64,000 nucleotides of DNA from Patagioenas fasciata (taxonomy: Eukaryota > Chordata > Aves > Columbiformes > Columbidae): contig NC_092520.1 of NCBI RefSeq assembly GCF_037038585.1, positions 118,961,001 to 119,025,000 on the forward strand, read 5' to 3'. Below are positions 1-13,260 of this stretch, in pieces. Within the stretch, counting starts at the first letter, position 1; each line of letters begins with the position of its first letter. The notes under the pieces were generated by a model that was not told where the DNA came from, did no database searches, and worked only from the letters and a program-made list of their open reading frames with translations. The position numbers and the translations under genes are program-made.

Positions 1-299
1 GGTGCCCAGAAATGCATCCTGAAGACTACACTGATCTGGACCGAATCAATTTCAAAAAACAAATACCAAGTACATGAACACGTACATGGCTGTGCTCCTC
101 TGTGTTTTGGTCTCCACAATTACTTTCCGCTCCTGAATACAACACTGTTTTTACACCAACTGTTCATTAAGAGAACTATTGTTTTCCTAAAACAGCAGTA
201 GAGATTTGGACAGAAACAAAATAAATAATTTCCTCCAAGTACCATATTGAGTTTGAGCAAAAGCCTGCTTTTAAAATGAAATTTTTCAAAAAAGTAAGA

Positions 300-1730
300 A
301 AGAAAAGCACTTTACCCCCTGAAACAGCAGCCAGCCCAGCATCCCTACGCTCGCACAGCTGAGGTGTCTGCCCAGCAAAAGCTCCTCATCCACTGCCCAG
401 CTCCTTGCTTACCTCCCCAGTGTTGCTCCTGGTCAGGGGAAACATTAAAATGAGGGCATGGCCCTCAGAGAAGGGAACTGTCGCCCTCAGCAGGGTGCTG
501 TGCTCAGTATCGCTGCCTGCACATGGCTGACGGGGGCAACACCCTGCCGGTGCTCCTGTTCTGCCCGCAACATCCAGGCCCACCTCAAGGCCAGGGGAGC
601 GACAAAGTCCCCAGCGCAATGAAATGAGGAAAAAGTTCCCAGGAGGACAGTCACAGTGGTGTTAAACACACAGGCACCACCACCTCAGTTGCCATGCAGC
701 AAGTCAGTGCCAGAGGCAGAGGTGGCTGGCAGGGCAGGCGGGCCCATGGGGCAGGGAGGTGCGCCATGTGGCGGAGAGAAGCCACCATGCCTCTCACTTC
801 CTCAGGCCGGCTCACACAAACCAACCACCTCTTGTCAGGCTGCTGGAAACCACACAGTGGCTAACCCACCCCTGAAGGAAAAGCCCCAAGGGGAAAGGGC
901 TGGCTTGTGTACAGCCCTCTAACTATGCACGGGCACCAAACATCACAGAAACGCACCTAACTCGGCTACGCAGGCTGAGGGAGTCCATCCGCTCTGAAGA
1001 GCGCTCAGCCAGGGAGATGCGTTTGCTGATTGTGTGCTGCCTGTTTTACAGGACTCCCTCAGAAGAAAATTAATACCTGATATTAACACTAAGGCATCTA
1101 ATAACCAAGGGGCAAAAGAAAAAAGAAATCCCCACAAGCCCACATTTACTTACTCAACAAAGACGAAGCTAAGGACAACATCAGCTTTGATGAAAGACTG
1201 GTCTGGATGCACTGCTACTAAAAATGGACCAGCACCAGGGCATCGCACCCAGTGCTAAGCTGGCTTAAACAAGGAGTCGGTTTCCCAGGAGCTCCCCCGG
1301 GGGTGCAGCACCCAAAAATGGCCACGTGTGCTCCCTCCGCAAGGAGACTGCAGTCATGAGCACACCGAGCGCCGGCGAGAAACAGGAGCAGCACACACAC
1401 ACTTCACCAATATGACTGAGCAGAAAAACCTCAGAGAGCGTTCAGCAAGTCTTTCTATTTTAAGAGCTGGCATGATTCACGTTACCTTGGCTCCAAGTGC
1501 TTTGCAGCCTTTACCTTTTCCACCCTCACGATAAGCTCGTGTGAAGCAGGCGCCGAGAGCCCTGACATTTCAGAGCTGTGGCGCAGAGCAGCCGTACATC
1601 ACACGGGGAGCCTCTGGCAAAGCACGCAGCTGCAGCTAGGTCTCCCAAGCGCGCATCCCACGGCCTCGCCACACGCTGCCCTTCCTGCTGATGTGCATGT
1701 GGAGTCAAACAGAAGGAAAATCCCCGTGAT
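300..1730. other. GC-richer patch without an identified gene
   Basis: Base composition is clearly GC-richer than the following DNA, and short open frames occur on both strands. None translates into a recognisable protein and no CpG island or splice-bounded exon could be defended. It may be an old repeat or a decayed regulatory block. Confidence 0.3.
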
Positions 1731-3999
1731 GCACTAAGTCACCAAGTGTTGCCCTGCTGTTGTACAGTGATGAAATCGCACCACAGCGGGAGGGGGAGAA
1801 ACAAACAAAAAACACAAACAAAACAACACAAAAGTATCACTACTTAATTGAAACTTAGACAATAAGCAATATGACAATAGTTCCAAGTGAGGCTGCCACT
1901 TTGTCCTGTCTGTTTCATCCTGCTGGCAGTTGCCCACCTGTGCCTGTTTCTCTGCTCTCCAGCTGCACTAAGGCATGCTTTCACAACAAAACACGGGTAA
2001 AGAGCTAGTGTCACAGCTAGAAACACAAGCAGGAAATATTATCAAAGAAGGAAAAATCTATTAATACATGCACTATTTAGGATTAAGAAAAACAGGTTTT
2101 CTATTAATAGCATAGGCAAAAGTTCTCCTATCCTGCAAGATACTCACTTAAAATAATCAGGTAATATTTTGGTACTTGTTAATAAATAAAAGTAGGTTTC
2201 ACTGTTCTTGTTTTGCTTTTCCTAAATCTCAAATAATAAAAGACTCAAGAACAGCAGCCTGCATTAAATATTTTATATGTTTTGATTCATTTATTTCTTG
2301 CTCACAATGCTTTGAAAAGGTTAACCACTTTACTGCAAAGTTTTGTTTGTATCACTAACAAAACCCGAAGGATTGCAAAAGGCAGGAAACATCAAATTGC
2401 GTCTTTCTATTCCACTCAAAGGATAAGAGAAAGCAAGAACACAAATATTTTCCTATAGGAAACATTAAGTTGATAATTTCTTCCCTTATATGACAAGAAA
2501 TGGTTTTTGTTTACAAGTTGAAAATAAACAATCTGGATGCTAAAGTCTTCCTCAAGTGAAAAAAAAAGGGCACCAAGAGTATCATTAGACAGGAAAAAAT
2601 AAAGGGAATGCAATGTCACAGCCAGAACTCAATATTTGGAATGTTCCAAATCACTGGTTCAATACTAACATCCTACTATTTTTTCAGGCATTTCACACAT
2701 GACACATTTATATGCAGTTGCACTATTATTTTAGTTCTCCATGTCAAAACATCAAAATGTGAGCAAACATTTACTAGAAAATTTGTTAAAGGACTTTGGT
2801 TTAAAAAACTTCCTAAGGAGACAACAAAATTTGTCTTAATAGCTAATGTATTTAAATTAATTTTAATGGCTAGTCAATTAATTCAATGTGCTACGATCTG
2901 TAATTTACTATACAACAAAGATGTCTTTTGGTAAGACATTGAAAATAGATTTATAAAAACATAAGTAAGACTTCAGATTTCTCTAAATCACCAAACTGAG
3001 GTGGGAAAAGACATCATCGTGGAAGAGATACCATGACCAGCTCATGTTTGTCCATTTTTAAGTACAGGGCAGAGGCAAAAAGAAACAATACTTTTTTTTT
3101 TTTTGTCATAACACAAGGCGCAGCAATCACAAAATAAACAGCCAACTTGCCCACTGGGGCTGTGCCATCCTGGAAAGGGGAACCAAAGGATGCCTGTACT
3201 TCCCCAGGGTCTCTAAAATGGCACATCTTGTTTGAGAAAGCAGTCAAGAGATGAATCCTAAAGACCACACAAGGTTCAATTTCTTAAACAGTCAAGTTGA
3301 AGCCAGTGTACTTTTGTATTTTTTGAATGAGGGGGCACACTTATCAGGACTGGCCATTAACACCTCCTCTGAATTCCTCCTTCCTCTTCATCTCAGATGA
3401 CTGAACAAAAAGGATTAAAATGAGTAAGATCAGACCACCACCCTTCTACTGCTCCTCAGGGAAAGCATGTCCTACTTGAGCTGTGCTAAAGCCGAGTGAG
3501 TAAATGGGAGGTGGTTTTTTTTGGCATAGGAATAAAGGTGCCACCCCACAGGGCAGATCGCAAACAGCACTGGTACTTGAATAGGTGGAGTCAGAAAGTA
3601 CAGGGAAGTACTCTCCATCTCATGAGGAAAAGGAACTACGACAGCTGGTCTTCCAAGGCTGTGGGGGTCTGAGATAATGAATCTGACTCCAAAGCCAGTC
3701 CCTTTGTCCGCTGCCCACCCCTGTACTAGAATAAGTGGAAATCCCTACAAGCCATGGAAGCAGGGAGGTGCTTCGCCACATTTTTACTTATGAATAGGAG
3801 TCTACAACATGCTGCATTTGCTGCACCTGAATCCTGTGCTGTCAAGAGCAGTCGTAGGATCTCTGCTGAGAAAGAGGGAGAGAAAAGGAGAGGTTACAAC
3901 TAAAAATGCAACTGTACAATTGAACAAACTAAACAAATTGGTGGTGGTGGGGAAACAATAATAACCTGGAATTGTTGAACACATTTGCAGAGTCACTTT

Positions 4000-4457
4000 T
4001 AAGATTCCATGAAGGACTATGAAGTTGGTGAAGGGTTTGGAGGGGAAGCTGGATAAAGGACAGCTAAAGTCACTTGGTTTGTTCAGCCTGGAGAAGAGGA
4101 GACTGACGGGAGACCTCCATGGGGCTACAGCTTCCTCACAAGGGGAGGAAGAGGGGCAGGCGCTAACCTCTCCTCCCTGGTGACCAGTGACAGAACCCAA
4201 GGGAATGGCAGGAAGATGTGCCAGTGGAGGTTTAGGCTGGACATGAGGAAAATATTCTTCCCCCAGAGGGTGGTGGAGCACTGGAACAGGCTCCCCAGGG
4301 AGGTGTCACGGCCCCAAGCCTGACAGTGTTCAAGAAGAGACTGGACAACACCCTCAGACACATGGTGTGAACTGTGGGGTTGTCATATGCAGGGACAGGA
4401 GTTGGACTTGATGACCATTGTGGGTCCCTTCCAACCCAGGACATTCTATGATTCCAC
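4000..4457 (+). mobile_element. CR1 LINE 3' end
   Basis: Plus-strand copy truncated at its 5' end. Visible CR1 hallmarks are ttcagcctggagaagagga, the aggtttaggctggacatgag block, ggtggtggagcactggaaca, and the end gggtcccttccaacccagga followed by attctatgatt. This is the C-terminus of CR1 ORF2 plus the short 3' UTR. Several indels show it is an older copy. Confidence 0.9.
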
Positions 4458-4850
4458 AGCACAATGCAAGTCTTGTACAGTCAATATGTTTTTGTATATG
4501 CAACTCCAGTTGGTCGAGGAGGTTTCTATAAACCTGTACAGAAGCTTCTTTCTCTGCAGGCTCTTACCCTGCCCAGCTACAGGGCACAAGCTGCAGCTCT
4601 ATCAGTTATCAGGGGCTCTGCAATTGAGAGAAGGTATAAATGAACCCGTGCTCGGGCCATGGCACAATAAAGCCACCTGAGACTCCTCAGCCACAACCCA
4701 CCTTCCCAGTTCTGCAACAGCAAAAGCAATCAGTTGTTCACACAGAAGCTGTGGCCCAGGAGTAGATTGGGCACTGTCCCTCAGCAACCTCAGGCATGCT
4801 TGCCAGGGAGGCTGAGCACTGCTGCCCACACCAACACCAACAACATTAAG

Positions 4851-5375
4851 AGAATCACAGAATCATTGTGGTTGGAAGAGATCCTTCAAGATCATAGAGT
4901 CCAAGTGTTAACCTAACACTGTCATTAAACCATGTCCCTATGAATCTAATCTACACATCTTTTAAACACCTCCAGGGATGGTGACTCCACCACTTCCCTG
5001 GGCAGCCTGTTCCAATGCTTCACAACCCTTCCTGTGAGGAAATTTTTCCTAATATCCAATCTAAACTTCCCCTTGTGCAACTTGAGGCCATTTCCTCTTG
5101 TCCTATCACATCCTACTTGGGAGAAGAGACCAACCCCCTCCATGCTACAACCTCCTTTCAGGTGGTTGCAGAGAGCGATAAGGTCTCCCCTCAGCCTCCT
5201 TTTCTCCAGACTGAACAGCCCCAGTTCCCTCTGCTGCTCCTCATCAGACTTGTGCTCCAGACCCCTCACCAGCTTCATTGCTCTTCTCTGCACTCACTCC
5301 AGCACCTCAGTGTCTTTCTTGTAGTGAGGGGTACAATATACAGGCACAGCCACACCACAGCACCTTCAGAATGCT
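4851..5375 (-). mobile_element. CR1 LINE 3' end with a long open ORF2 remnant
   Basis: Minus-strand copy, starting at the tail (agaatcacagaatcattgtg) and running up through ORF2. The ORF2 C-terminal part is open for 115 codons (5293-4946), with the typical [10 protein letters not shown] and [20 protein letters not shown] signatures. It is 5'-truncated and dead as an element. Only 390 bp separates its 3' tail from the tail of the preceding plus-strand CR1. Confidence 0.92.
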
Positions 5376-8300
5376 TCTCATAGACTTTAAGTAGATGATA
5401 AAACACATTCATTCAATGCCTTTAAAAATGAGGTCATTTGGCCTTTCCAAATCAGCTATAGCAGAAAGTATTTTAGGAGAACACATGAGAGTTGTGTGTT
5501 GATACAAGAGAGGCATCCTTCTGGCAAGGCCCAAGGGCAGTGGCCACAAGCATTGATATGAGCCCAGCTGGTTTTGCTTGCTGCAGCCTCTGAGCCACAT
5601 GCACAAAGCTTTATGGATGAGCAACACCTGTAGATCACTCATTTGAGCTAAGACCAAGAGAGTATCCTCTCCCTCTGGCACCACTGGAGAAAAGGTATTT
5701 ACAGAATGTGAATCTCCAACTACAGCTGTAAGGGGAACGTGCCACTGCTTCAGGGTAAGAGATTCAACAGTTGAGACTGCCCAGCTGAGAAAGGAGGATG
5801 TGGAATAGGAGAGATCTGCCGCAAAACATAAAGGGAAGTGAACAGGATGAAGAGACTACTCACTGCTTCTCATGGCCCAGAAGACAAGGGACACATAGAG
5901 TTATTGAACAAACTTCAGAGCAGAATCATTGAGGGAAAAATTTTAAAAGTAATTTTGTACAAAATCAGAGAAACTCAATGCTATAGGATATTGCAGGGAC
6001 TGAAAAGCAAACAGACTGAAGAGAATTAGGCAAATGGAGGACAAGGGCCATTTAACACACTACGTCATGTCAATCTGCCAGAAATCCCAAAATCAAAATT
6101 CTAAAAAAACAGTCTATACGAACTCTATGTTTTATTTTCCTTGGTGTTCACTGTCAATCATTATCAGAGACAGTAATAGGCCTAATTCAGTAAGAGACCT
6201 CGCCTGAAACCAGACTTCCTCTGTGTGATGAATTTTATATATATATTTTTTTCTTAAATAATATATCAGTGCTCAATCTGATTTCTGTGGACTAGAGATC
6301 AGATAGGAGGTCCATGGTAAATACTGAAATGAGTGTGTTGATCAGGTAGATTCTGATGATGAACACAATCACCAGAGATTCTGATAGTTGACATACTGTT
6401 GCCTTTAAGAGTTCGTTAATCACTGTTCACTGCAGAGAGCTATTTTGGCCAAAATGATTAAGTGAAAGATTAGATCATTCTCCAGTATGTTAGAGCTGTT
6501 GCCTTTTTTTTTTTTTTAAAGACAAAATAAATAAACATGCTGTGCAAATATAGCCTACAGCACCTTAGGGAACTATCCATTCAGGATTTTCTTTCGGAGA
6601 CCCCAAAAGAATGAAAGGACAAAAGAAAAAAAAAAAAAAGCAACCTGGAACAATCTGAAATGCAGGCGTACACTTTCACAAACAGTACATGCTTCACCTC
6701 ACAAATCTGTGCAAAGCACAGTCTCTGCCTTACCTTACTGCCTCTGGAGGTACAGGTATGCCTTCTATACATTAAACACTTCAGTCTTAAAATCACCACC
6801 AAGCATTGTTAAATTCACTGCTGAAACCTCCTTGAATTTCACACAGCTATTAAGGAACTGTTTTACAAAAACAACTGTTCTAAAATCTGTCACATTTTTT
6901 TCTTGTCATTTTCAGTATCTGCTGCAAAGTAGGAGAGACACACTTATTCATATCTATCTCCAACTCCTATAAATCATGTCTAAATCTAACAGGAATATCT
7001 ACTGAAATACATAGTTGCAAAAAAATGCTTTATTCCATTTTCTAGATATTGCAGTCAAGCTTGCACAAAGCTAAGAGAACACTAAAGAGAATGTGCTGCA
7101 AGGACTTAAAAGTGGCTAGACCAACTCTGACCTAAGGAAATAAAACAAAACAAAACAATACACACACAAAAAAAATCAAACCCAAAGCACCCCCTCAAAC
7201 CCCACCACAAAATCAAACAGGCTGTGAGAATTTCTCAAGACCCCAAACCTTTAAAGTATCCAAAATCAGAATATGTAATAGTTTGATGGTTATCCCTTTT
7301 ACAGAGTGGGAATAACTTGAATTATAGCTTTCCTGAAGCTGACCAGTAAGACATTCTTGTAAGTGACACATTAGTAAGCAGGTGGATATTTAATACAGAA
7401 AACCACACAGAATTTTATGCCTATTTAATTATTCCTCTTCTTTTCCTTCAAGGCTTCTACTCCGCAGAGATTCAGCCCCTTTAATAACTACACTTTCAAT
7501 TTCACATCTGAAGTTTAAGAACACACTACACTTCTATTTCCTCCAATTTTTTCAAGTCTGAATAACTAGCATTGTGTTCTCATGTGCATTCTTACCAGTT
7601 TACTATCTCAAACCTTTCCAAAATACACATCCGAAGTTACTCTCTCTCTCCTCACAGGGAAACAACCCAAAACATGCAGCCAGCACTGCGCTGCTGCATG
7701 CTTGAATTCTGTAAGCCAAACTCTTAATAACCTACTTAGAAAAAAAAGTAATCATGCTTAACTTTTGTCTGTAACGCCCAAACATGACAGTGATCCACCT
7801 CATCTGAGCAATTAATTTTATTAGCCAAATCTGAGGTCGTTACCTTCCGACTCCAACAGCAAACACATTGCATTGTAAGCCCTGCTAACAGCACAAAATC
7901 AGGTGGGAGGAAAAATCAATGCTGGTTTTGTGTAGAACAGAATTGCTAAGCCCTGACCCCTCGAAGACAAAGGGACGGTGCAAGAGTAGTCAAGGCCAAA
8001 GCTCTACTTGGAGAAAATCAATGGGTACAGTTGAAGCAGAAGCAAGCTTTGAACTACAAGTCTTCAAATGGAGAAGACTGCATCCCTTCTTTTTGCCACT
8101 CCTTATGATCTTTGGTAGCCAGCCAAACAGCTCAGCTTAGCTTCACTTTCCACATCAGTCCAAAACCTGAATAAGTAATAAAACTGCATCAGGAGAGGGC
8201 TTTATAATCACATTAGAGACATGCAACAGAGACCAGCTACCTCAGTTCACTGGACAGCTTCAACAAGGTTTCATAATGAGGTACAGGTGTTGGCACTAAT

Positions 8301-9545
8301 TAGGAATACCCAGCTCACTGCTGACATCAGCCCCTCAAAGCCATGACTGCACTTCAATTCTTTAAACCACATAAAAGAAAAGCAGAGAGTGGTTAGACCA
8401 AAAAAAAAAAAATTATCTGAAAACACCTCTGCAGAGGATTGAAATTTTTTTGCTTACTTAAGGGGGAAAAGAAATAGAAGTGTCACGAAACTGCAGTAAG
8501 TTTACTGTGAAGCATCTAAGTATGTGAAAGAAGCTAAACCTTGTACACAACCAGAGTTTTTTAATTTTAGGAAGAGTATCACTGTGTAGCAATATGTATT
8601 CATCTCAGCTATCAAAACTCATATTCAGAAAAGAAGCACAGGATAAAGAGGAGTAGAAGCAGCACATGTAAATATTGTGGTAAGATAAAATTATTTTGTC
8701 TATGCCTTCCAGCCGTCCAAGTATTATGGGGTGCATCAAAATAGATTTTAACTGAAACTATTACAAGGAGTTCTGCAGGCTGGAACCTCATTGTTAACAG
8801 CTTCTTTTATTACTTCCTCTCCTTTAAAAAACTTTATATTCCTTTAAAATCCACAAAGCTTTCATTTAAAAGGTGGTATCTGAAAGCTGAAGGTATATAG
8901 GTTCAGTTTACACATTGTAAACACCAATACACACTTTTTTTTTTAAATATCAGTTCCTCCTTCACTTACATGCCAGGTCATGAGGTAGATGTTTTCGCTT
9001 CAGCTGATGACATCACAAGCTCCTAAAAAAATGAAAGGAGTGCTATTTAGGTAGCAGGAGTGGCATTGAACATTTTGTGTTTGAGCTACAATTTAGTTTA
9101 TGGCAAGTAAGTGAAGGGTATATGATATTTTTACAGCAATTTTCCCAAGCAAACAATACAGCCACAAAATAAAGCCTTAAATCCCATGATTCTCACTCAA
9201 CAAGCGGAAAAACAAAACACGTCAGTTGTATGTACACATACTACAATATAAATACACAAAGTACTACGATTAAAAGTAAAAAGAATAATCTCAAAGTCAA
9301 CTTTGCCAACTCTTACCATGAATGGGAACCAACTTTATCAATAACAACAAAACCAAGCTTTAATCAGTTCATTCTCTATCCTGTTTTGGGAATACAACAA
9401 AAAATGTTCAGGTAGCTGCACATTTGTTCAGATGACACAAGGGGCTGATTTCTACAAATACATTGATGTTTCCTTCCTTCTGGAGGGTCTTCTATGAAGC
9501 CAGCATGCTTATGAATTCTGAGGGCAGCAAATAAAAAGTAAGTAT
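5376..9545. other. AT-rich DNA, no gene recognised
   Basis: Mostly AT-rich sequence within the putative JADE3 intron, with poly-T/A runs (6505-6518, 6628-6639, 8401-8412) and a short TA run near 6236-6247. No repeat family, exon or RNA gene could be identified. Confidence 0.4.
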
Positions 9546-9921
9546 AGAGGGAACTGGGGCTGTTCAGCCTGGAGAAAAGGAGGCTGAGGGGAGACCCTAT
9601 CACCATCTGCAACTACCCGAAAGGAGGCTGTAGCATGGAGGGGGTTGGTCTCTTTCCCCAAGTAGCAAGTGATAGGACAAGAGGAAATGGCCTCAAGTTG
9701 CACCAGGGGAGGTTTAGATTGGATATTAGGAAAAGTTTCTTCATAGAAAGGTCTGTCAGGCATTGGAACAGGCTGCCCAGGGAAGTGGTGGAGTCACCAT
9801 CCCTGGAGGTGTTTAAAAGGTGTTTAGACAAGCTTCTTAGGGACACGGTTTAGTGCCAGAGTTAGGTTTTGGTTGGACTCGATGATCCTGAGGGTCTCTT
9901 TCAACTGAAGTGATTCTATGA
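9546..9921 (+). mobile_element. CR1 LINE 3' end
   Basis: Plus-strand copy from agggaactggggctgttcag to the tail tttcaactgaagtgattcta tga. ORF2 C-terminal signatures ([31 protein letters not shown]) are open in one frame over about 70 codons. It resembles the 4851-5375 copy closely and lies in the opposite orientation 4.2 kb away. Confidence 0.93.
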
Positions 9922-10675
9922 AAGTGCTGTGTGGCTCCTGCCTTAATTCCTCAAGACATTCCTTTTAACCTCTCCTTGACAATCCTGGATAGCTCAGCTT
10001 CCCTGGCAGGGATTCTGCTTACTCGCCTTTTTTTAATCTAGTCCCAAGCCTTGAGCAATTATTAAGTCCGGGAACAGAAGGAATTTCTCCCTCCACCAAC
10101 TGCCCGCATTCCCCTCCTGCAACAATCATGCACATATGTATATTTTGTGTCCTATTGTAATGGACACGGCAAAAGCATTAAAGCTGTGGCACCCAACAGA
10201 TGAGTTGCAGCGCTCCTCGGAGATGTCAGCACTTAGACCAGGGTCTGTCCTGGCACGCAGTCCACCCCACGCCTCAGAGTAAAAAGCTAACAAAAACAGG
10301 ACCACTACGAGCTGGGGAAGTATTAGAGAGCAGAAATTCAAGTAAAAACCAAGGAAGGAAAAACAGCACACCCTGCCAGAAGAAAAAGAATTAAAAAAGG
10401 GGAAGGGGGGGGATGGCAATGTGTTTCTTCACTGAAATAAGGCCTTTTCTGGCCAAAGCGTCAGCACCACGCTGTAACGTTTCTGCTTCTCCACCCATCT
10501 GCAGCACAAGAAAAGGATCCCACCACCCAGCCACTGAGGAGTGGCACAGATCCTGTTACTTAAGAATTATTGTTGCTCAACTGTGTAGCAAAGGAAAAAC
10601 GTTCCCTTACAATCAGGGGGGCCGAGAACAGGACAGGACACAATATATTACAGCTTCTGTATGTTGACCTTACAA

Positions 10676-10850
10676 AATTTTGAAGTTTTGGTTTTGATTT
10701 CTGGTTTTGTGTTTGTTTTTGTTGTTGAGGCTTTTTTGCAGATTTATTGGTTTTGATTGGGGTTTGGTTTTATTTTTTGTGTGTGTGCATGTGCATTTTG
10801 TTTGTTTTCATGGCGTTTGTTTGTTTGTTTTGTTTTCAACATCATTCCAG
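10676..10850 (+). repeat. T/G-rich low-complexity tract
   Basis: About 175 bp made mostly of T and G, with (GTTT)n-like runs and a short GT run. On the strand of the putative JADE3 transcript it is A/C-rich. Similar patches occur elsewhere in the window. Confidence 0.85.
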
Positions 10851-12417
10851 TTTCCTTTTCTCATCCCCTTGACAGTCTGCAATTAATTAACCACATTAAG
10901 CAATTAATTTTGAGCAACGCGAGAAGATCTGTAGATCAAAGCAGCACCAGAGCCAAAGTTGCCGAAACACGAATCACGCTATGTGGGCTGGGTTTTTAAC
11001 TCAAGATAAGCAGATAAACTCTGCTGCTGACATTGCCACCACACACATGGCTTGAAACAACCCACAGAGAGACCCGGCTCATGTGCAAGAGAAGCACCAT
11101 GTCCACGGCCGACACACAGCGAGTGAGGTGACCAAAGGGACGCGCTTTAAAAGCCCACTGCTGCTCTGCCACCAAACCTGGGTATTAAACCCCAGTATTA
11201 ACGCTGCCTCTACCCTCCGGCTAAGAAATGCTGAGAGCCTCACCCGCAAAACACACTGGGAGAGGGAGGGCAAGGGAAAAGACAAAGTAAAAAAATTAAT
11301 AAACCCCTGAATCAATTTTTCAAACATGACTTTGAACAAGTTTCTTCTTATGAGACATCCCTTTATGGGGTAATTCTTAAGCATTCTGATTGAACCCCTT
11401 TAATGTCAACTTTCCATAGAAACACTAGCAAAGTGAGCTGCCCTGGTAGTGGCAGTTCGAACAGCATCATTAAAATGCAATGTAGCCTACAACTTTTAAG
11501 TGTGAACAAAACCACAGCTTTTGCCTCCCAGCTGAACCACAAAACTAATGTATTTTTGAACTCTTCATTAAAAACACATTTGTTTGCTCAGTTAAATGCC
11601 AGGATGAACTCTGAAATACCGAAAGGTTCAACTAAAAATCTTTTCTTTCTCTAACCCTTAACACTATACAGTCATAATCTTCAGTCCCAACTTCATTTAT
11701 TTCACAACCATACAGAAATATACAAAACAGCATGAAAGATATAGCTGCCTCCACAAAATACCACTGTCCCCCCCCCCTTTTTTTTTTTTGGAAAGCCAGT
11801 CCGAAATCTACCGATTCAGAAACATTAAACTAATTCACCTCAAATTAATGAGCAAATTACCTACCAGCTCTTTGCTGGTAGGTAAAAAACCAAGAGTGCC
11901 TCTCAGCCTGGAATGGTGGCAACCCCCACAACCTGCCCATCAGCAACAAGCTCAGGAGCAGGGTAAGAAACACAGGAGATGATCGCCCTCCTTTACAGGC
12001 ACCTGTGCCAACAGACTGCATTTGTGCTCCCTGGGTACATTTGAAAAAGCCACAGGGCAGCAACAGAAACTGTGGTGTAAAGGAAAAAAAAATTGTATGA
12101 ACTAAAGGAAAATATAACTTAGAAATGCACAGTAGCTTTTCAGAAATACTGCCTGTGAAGCTAAGCGTCACCGGGGGAAAAGCATCAGGAAAATTTCTTA
12201 AAATACAACTTTTAACAACAGAAAGCCATTTGGAACAAAGACCTATTTTTGTAGTTATCACTACTGTTACACTATCATTCCCTCTGTAAGCTACCACGGT
12301 ACTTACCAACCAGCCAAGCCTCCAAAACAAGAATTGCTCTGGTTGAAAGCAGTGCTTCATGCTTCTCTCCTTGAGCGTCCCGCACGCTGCACTGCCATTT
12401 TCAAACAGATACACACA

Positions 12418-12478
12418 ACAAAACAAACAAAAAAAAAAAAAAAAAACAAAAAAAGACAGTTACGGAAAAAAAAAAACC
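12418..12478 (+). repeat. A-rich tract
   Basis: Runs of A broken by C and a short unique segment. Simple sequence in the putative JADE3 intron. Confidence 0.9.
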
Positions 12479-12724
12479 TGTCAGGCTGCTGGAAAAGGGC
12501 ACCAAGATAGGACCAAGCTCTGACTGTGCCTCACAGGGGCTCTGCAGCCTCTCCAGGTGAGCCCCTTCCAGCCAGACAGCTTGTCCCACTGCTCAGAGCA
12601 CACGTCTCCTGCAGAGCAACTCCAGCCCTTTACCAGGTCTTTCATCACTTTCTTCTTCACACAGTTAACTTCATCTATGAACACGATGCTTAACTCTTTT
12701 TGTTGGTACATCCTAGTCTTTTAT

Positions 12725-13260
12725 CCAGACTAAATAAAACCCAGTTCTTTCAGCCTCTCCTCACAGGCCATGTTTTCTACATTTCTGATCCTTCCAGTCG
12801 CTGGCTCTCCACCATCCTTTGAAAGGCTGGCACACAAAACCACTAGGTGATGCCCAAATCTGGGTGAAGTCTTCCAAATGAGCCCTGCTCCACAGGGAAA
12901 ATACTCTTTCCTTAGCACAGAAAAACCTTCTTTACTGTCATGTGAGTCACAGATAATAACATGCACAAACTCCATTTGTTCTGCAACAGCACAGAGCTGT
13001 GTCTCAGCACCATCCAACCCCTCCTTCCAGACTCCTCCTCCTATCTATCAAGATAACTATAAGTTCAAAACATCTTCTCAAACAGACACACAGCTCCACC
13101 CAGTTTCATCCAGGTATTTCAGGACCAGAGTCCTCATTCCTTCACCCACATCATTAACGGCAAATATTAACTAATACTGGACCTAGGAGAGATCACTTAA
13201 ATCCCACCAAATTCACTTGTCTTGTTTGAAACTAATTAGTAACTCTCCTCTCCTTTTTCT
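12725..13260 (-). mobile_element. Old CR1-like LINE fragment
   Basis: Minus-strand matches to CR1 consensus wording as recalled: tccagactaaataaaaccca with cagcctctcctcacaggcca at 12725-12770, and later caggaccagagtcctcattc followed by cacccacatcattaacggca and ttaactaatactggacctag near 13115-13185. Divergence is high and the boundaries are approximate. The middle portion is not convincingly CR1. Confidence 0.5.

Noticed and set aside
3360-3390. Minus-strand ATGAAGAGG as a possible JADE3 coding start (MKR...)
   Set aside because: The following residues do not resemble the conserved JADE N-terminus and there is no acceptor in front of it.
9509-9853. Several overlapping frames around 9.5-9.9 kb and similar ones at 4.9-5.4 kb
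   Set aside because: They are sense and antisense readings of CR1 ORF2 remnants, not host genes.
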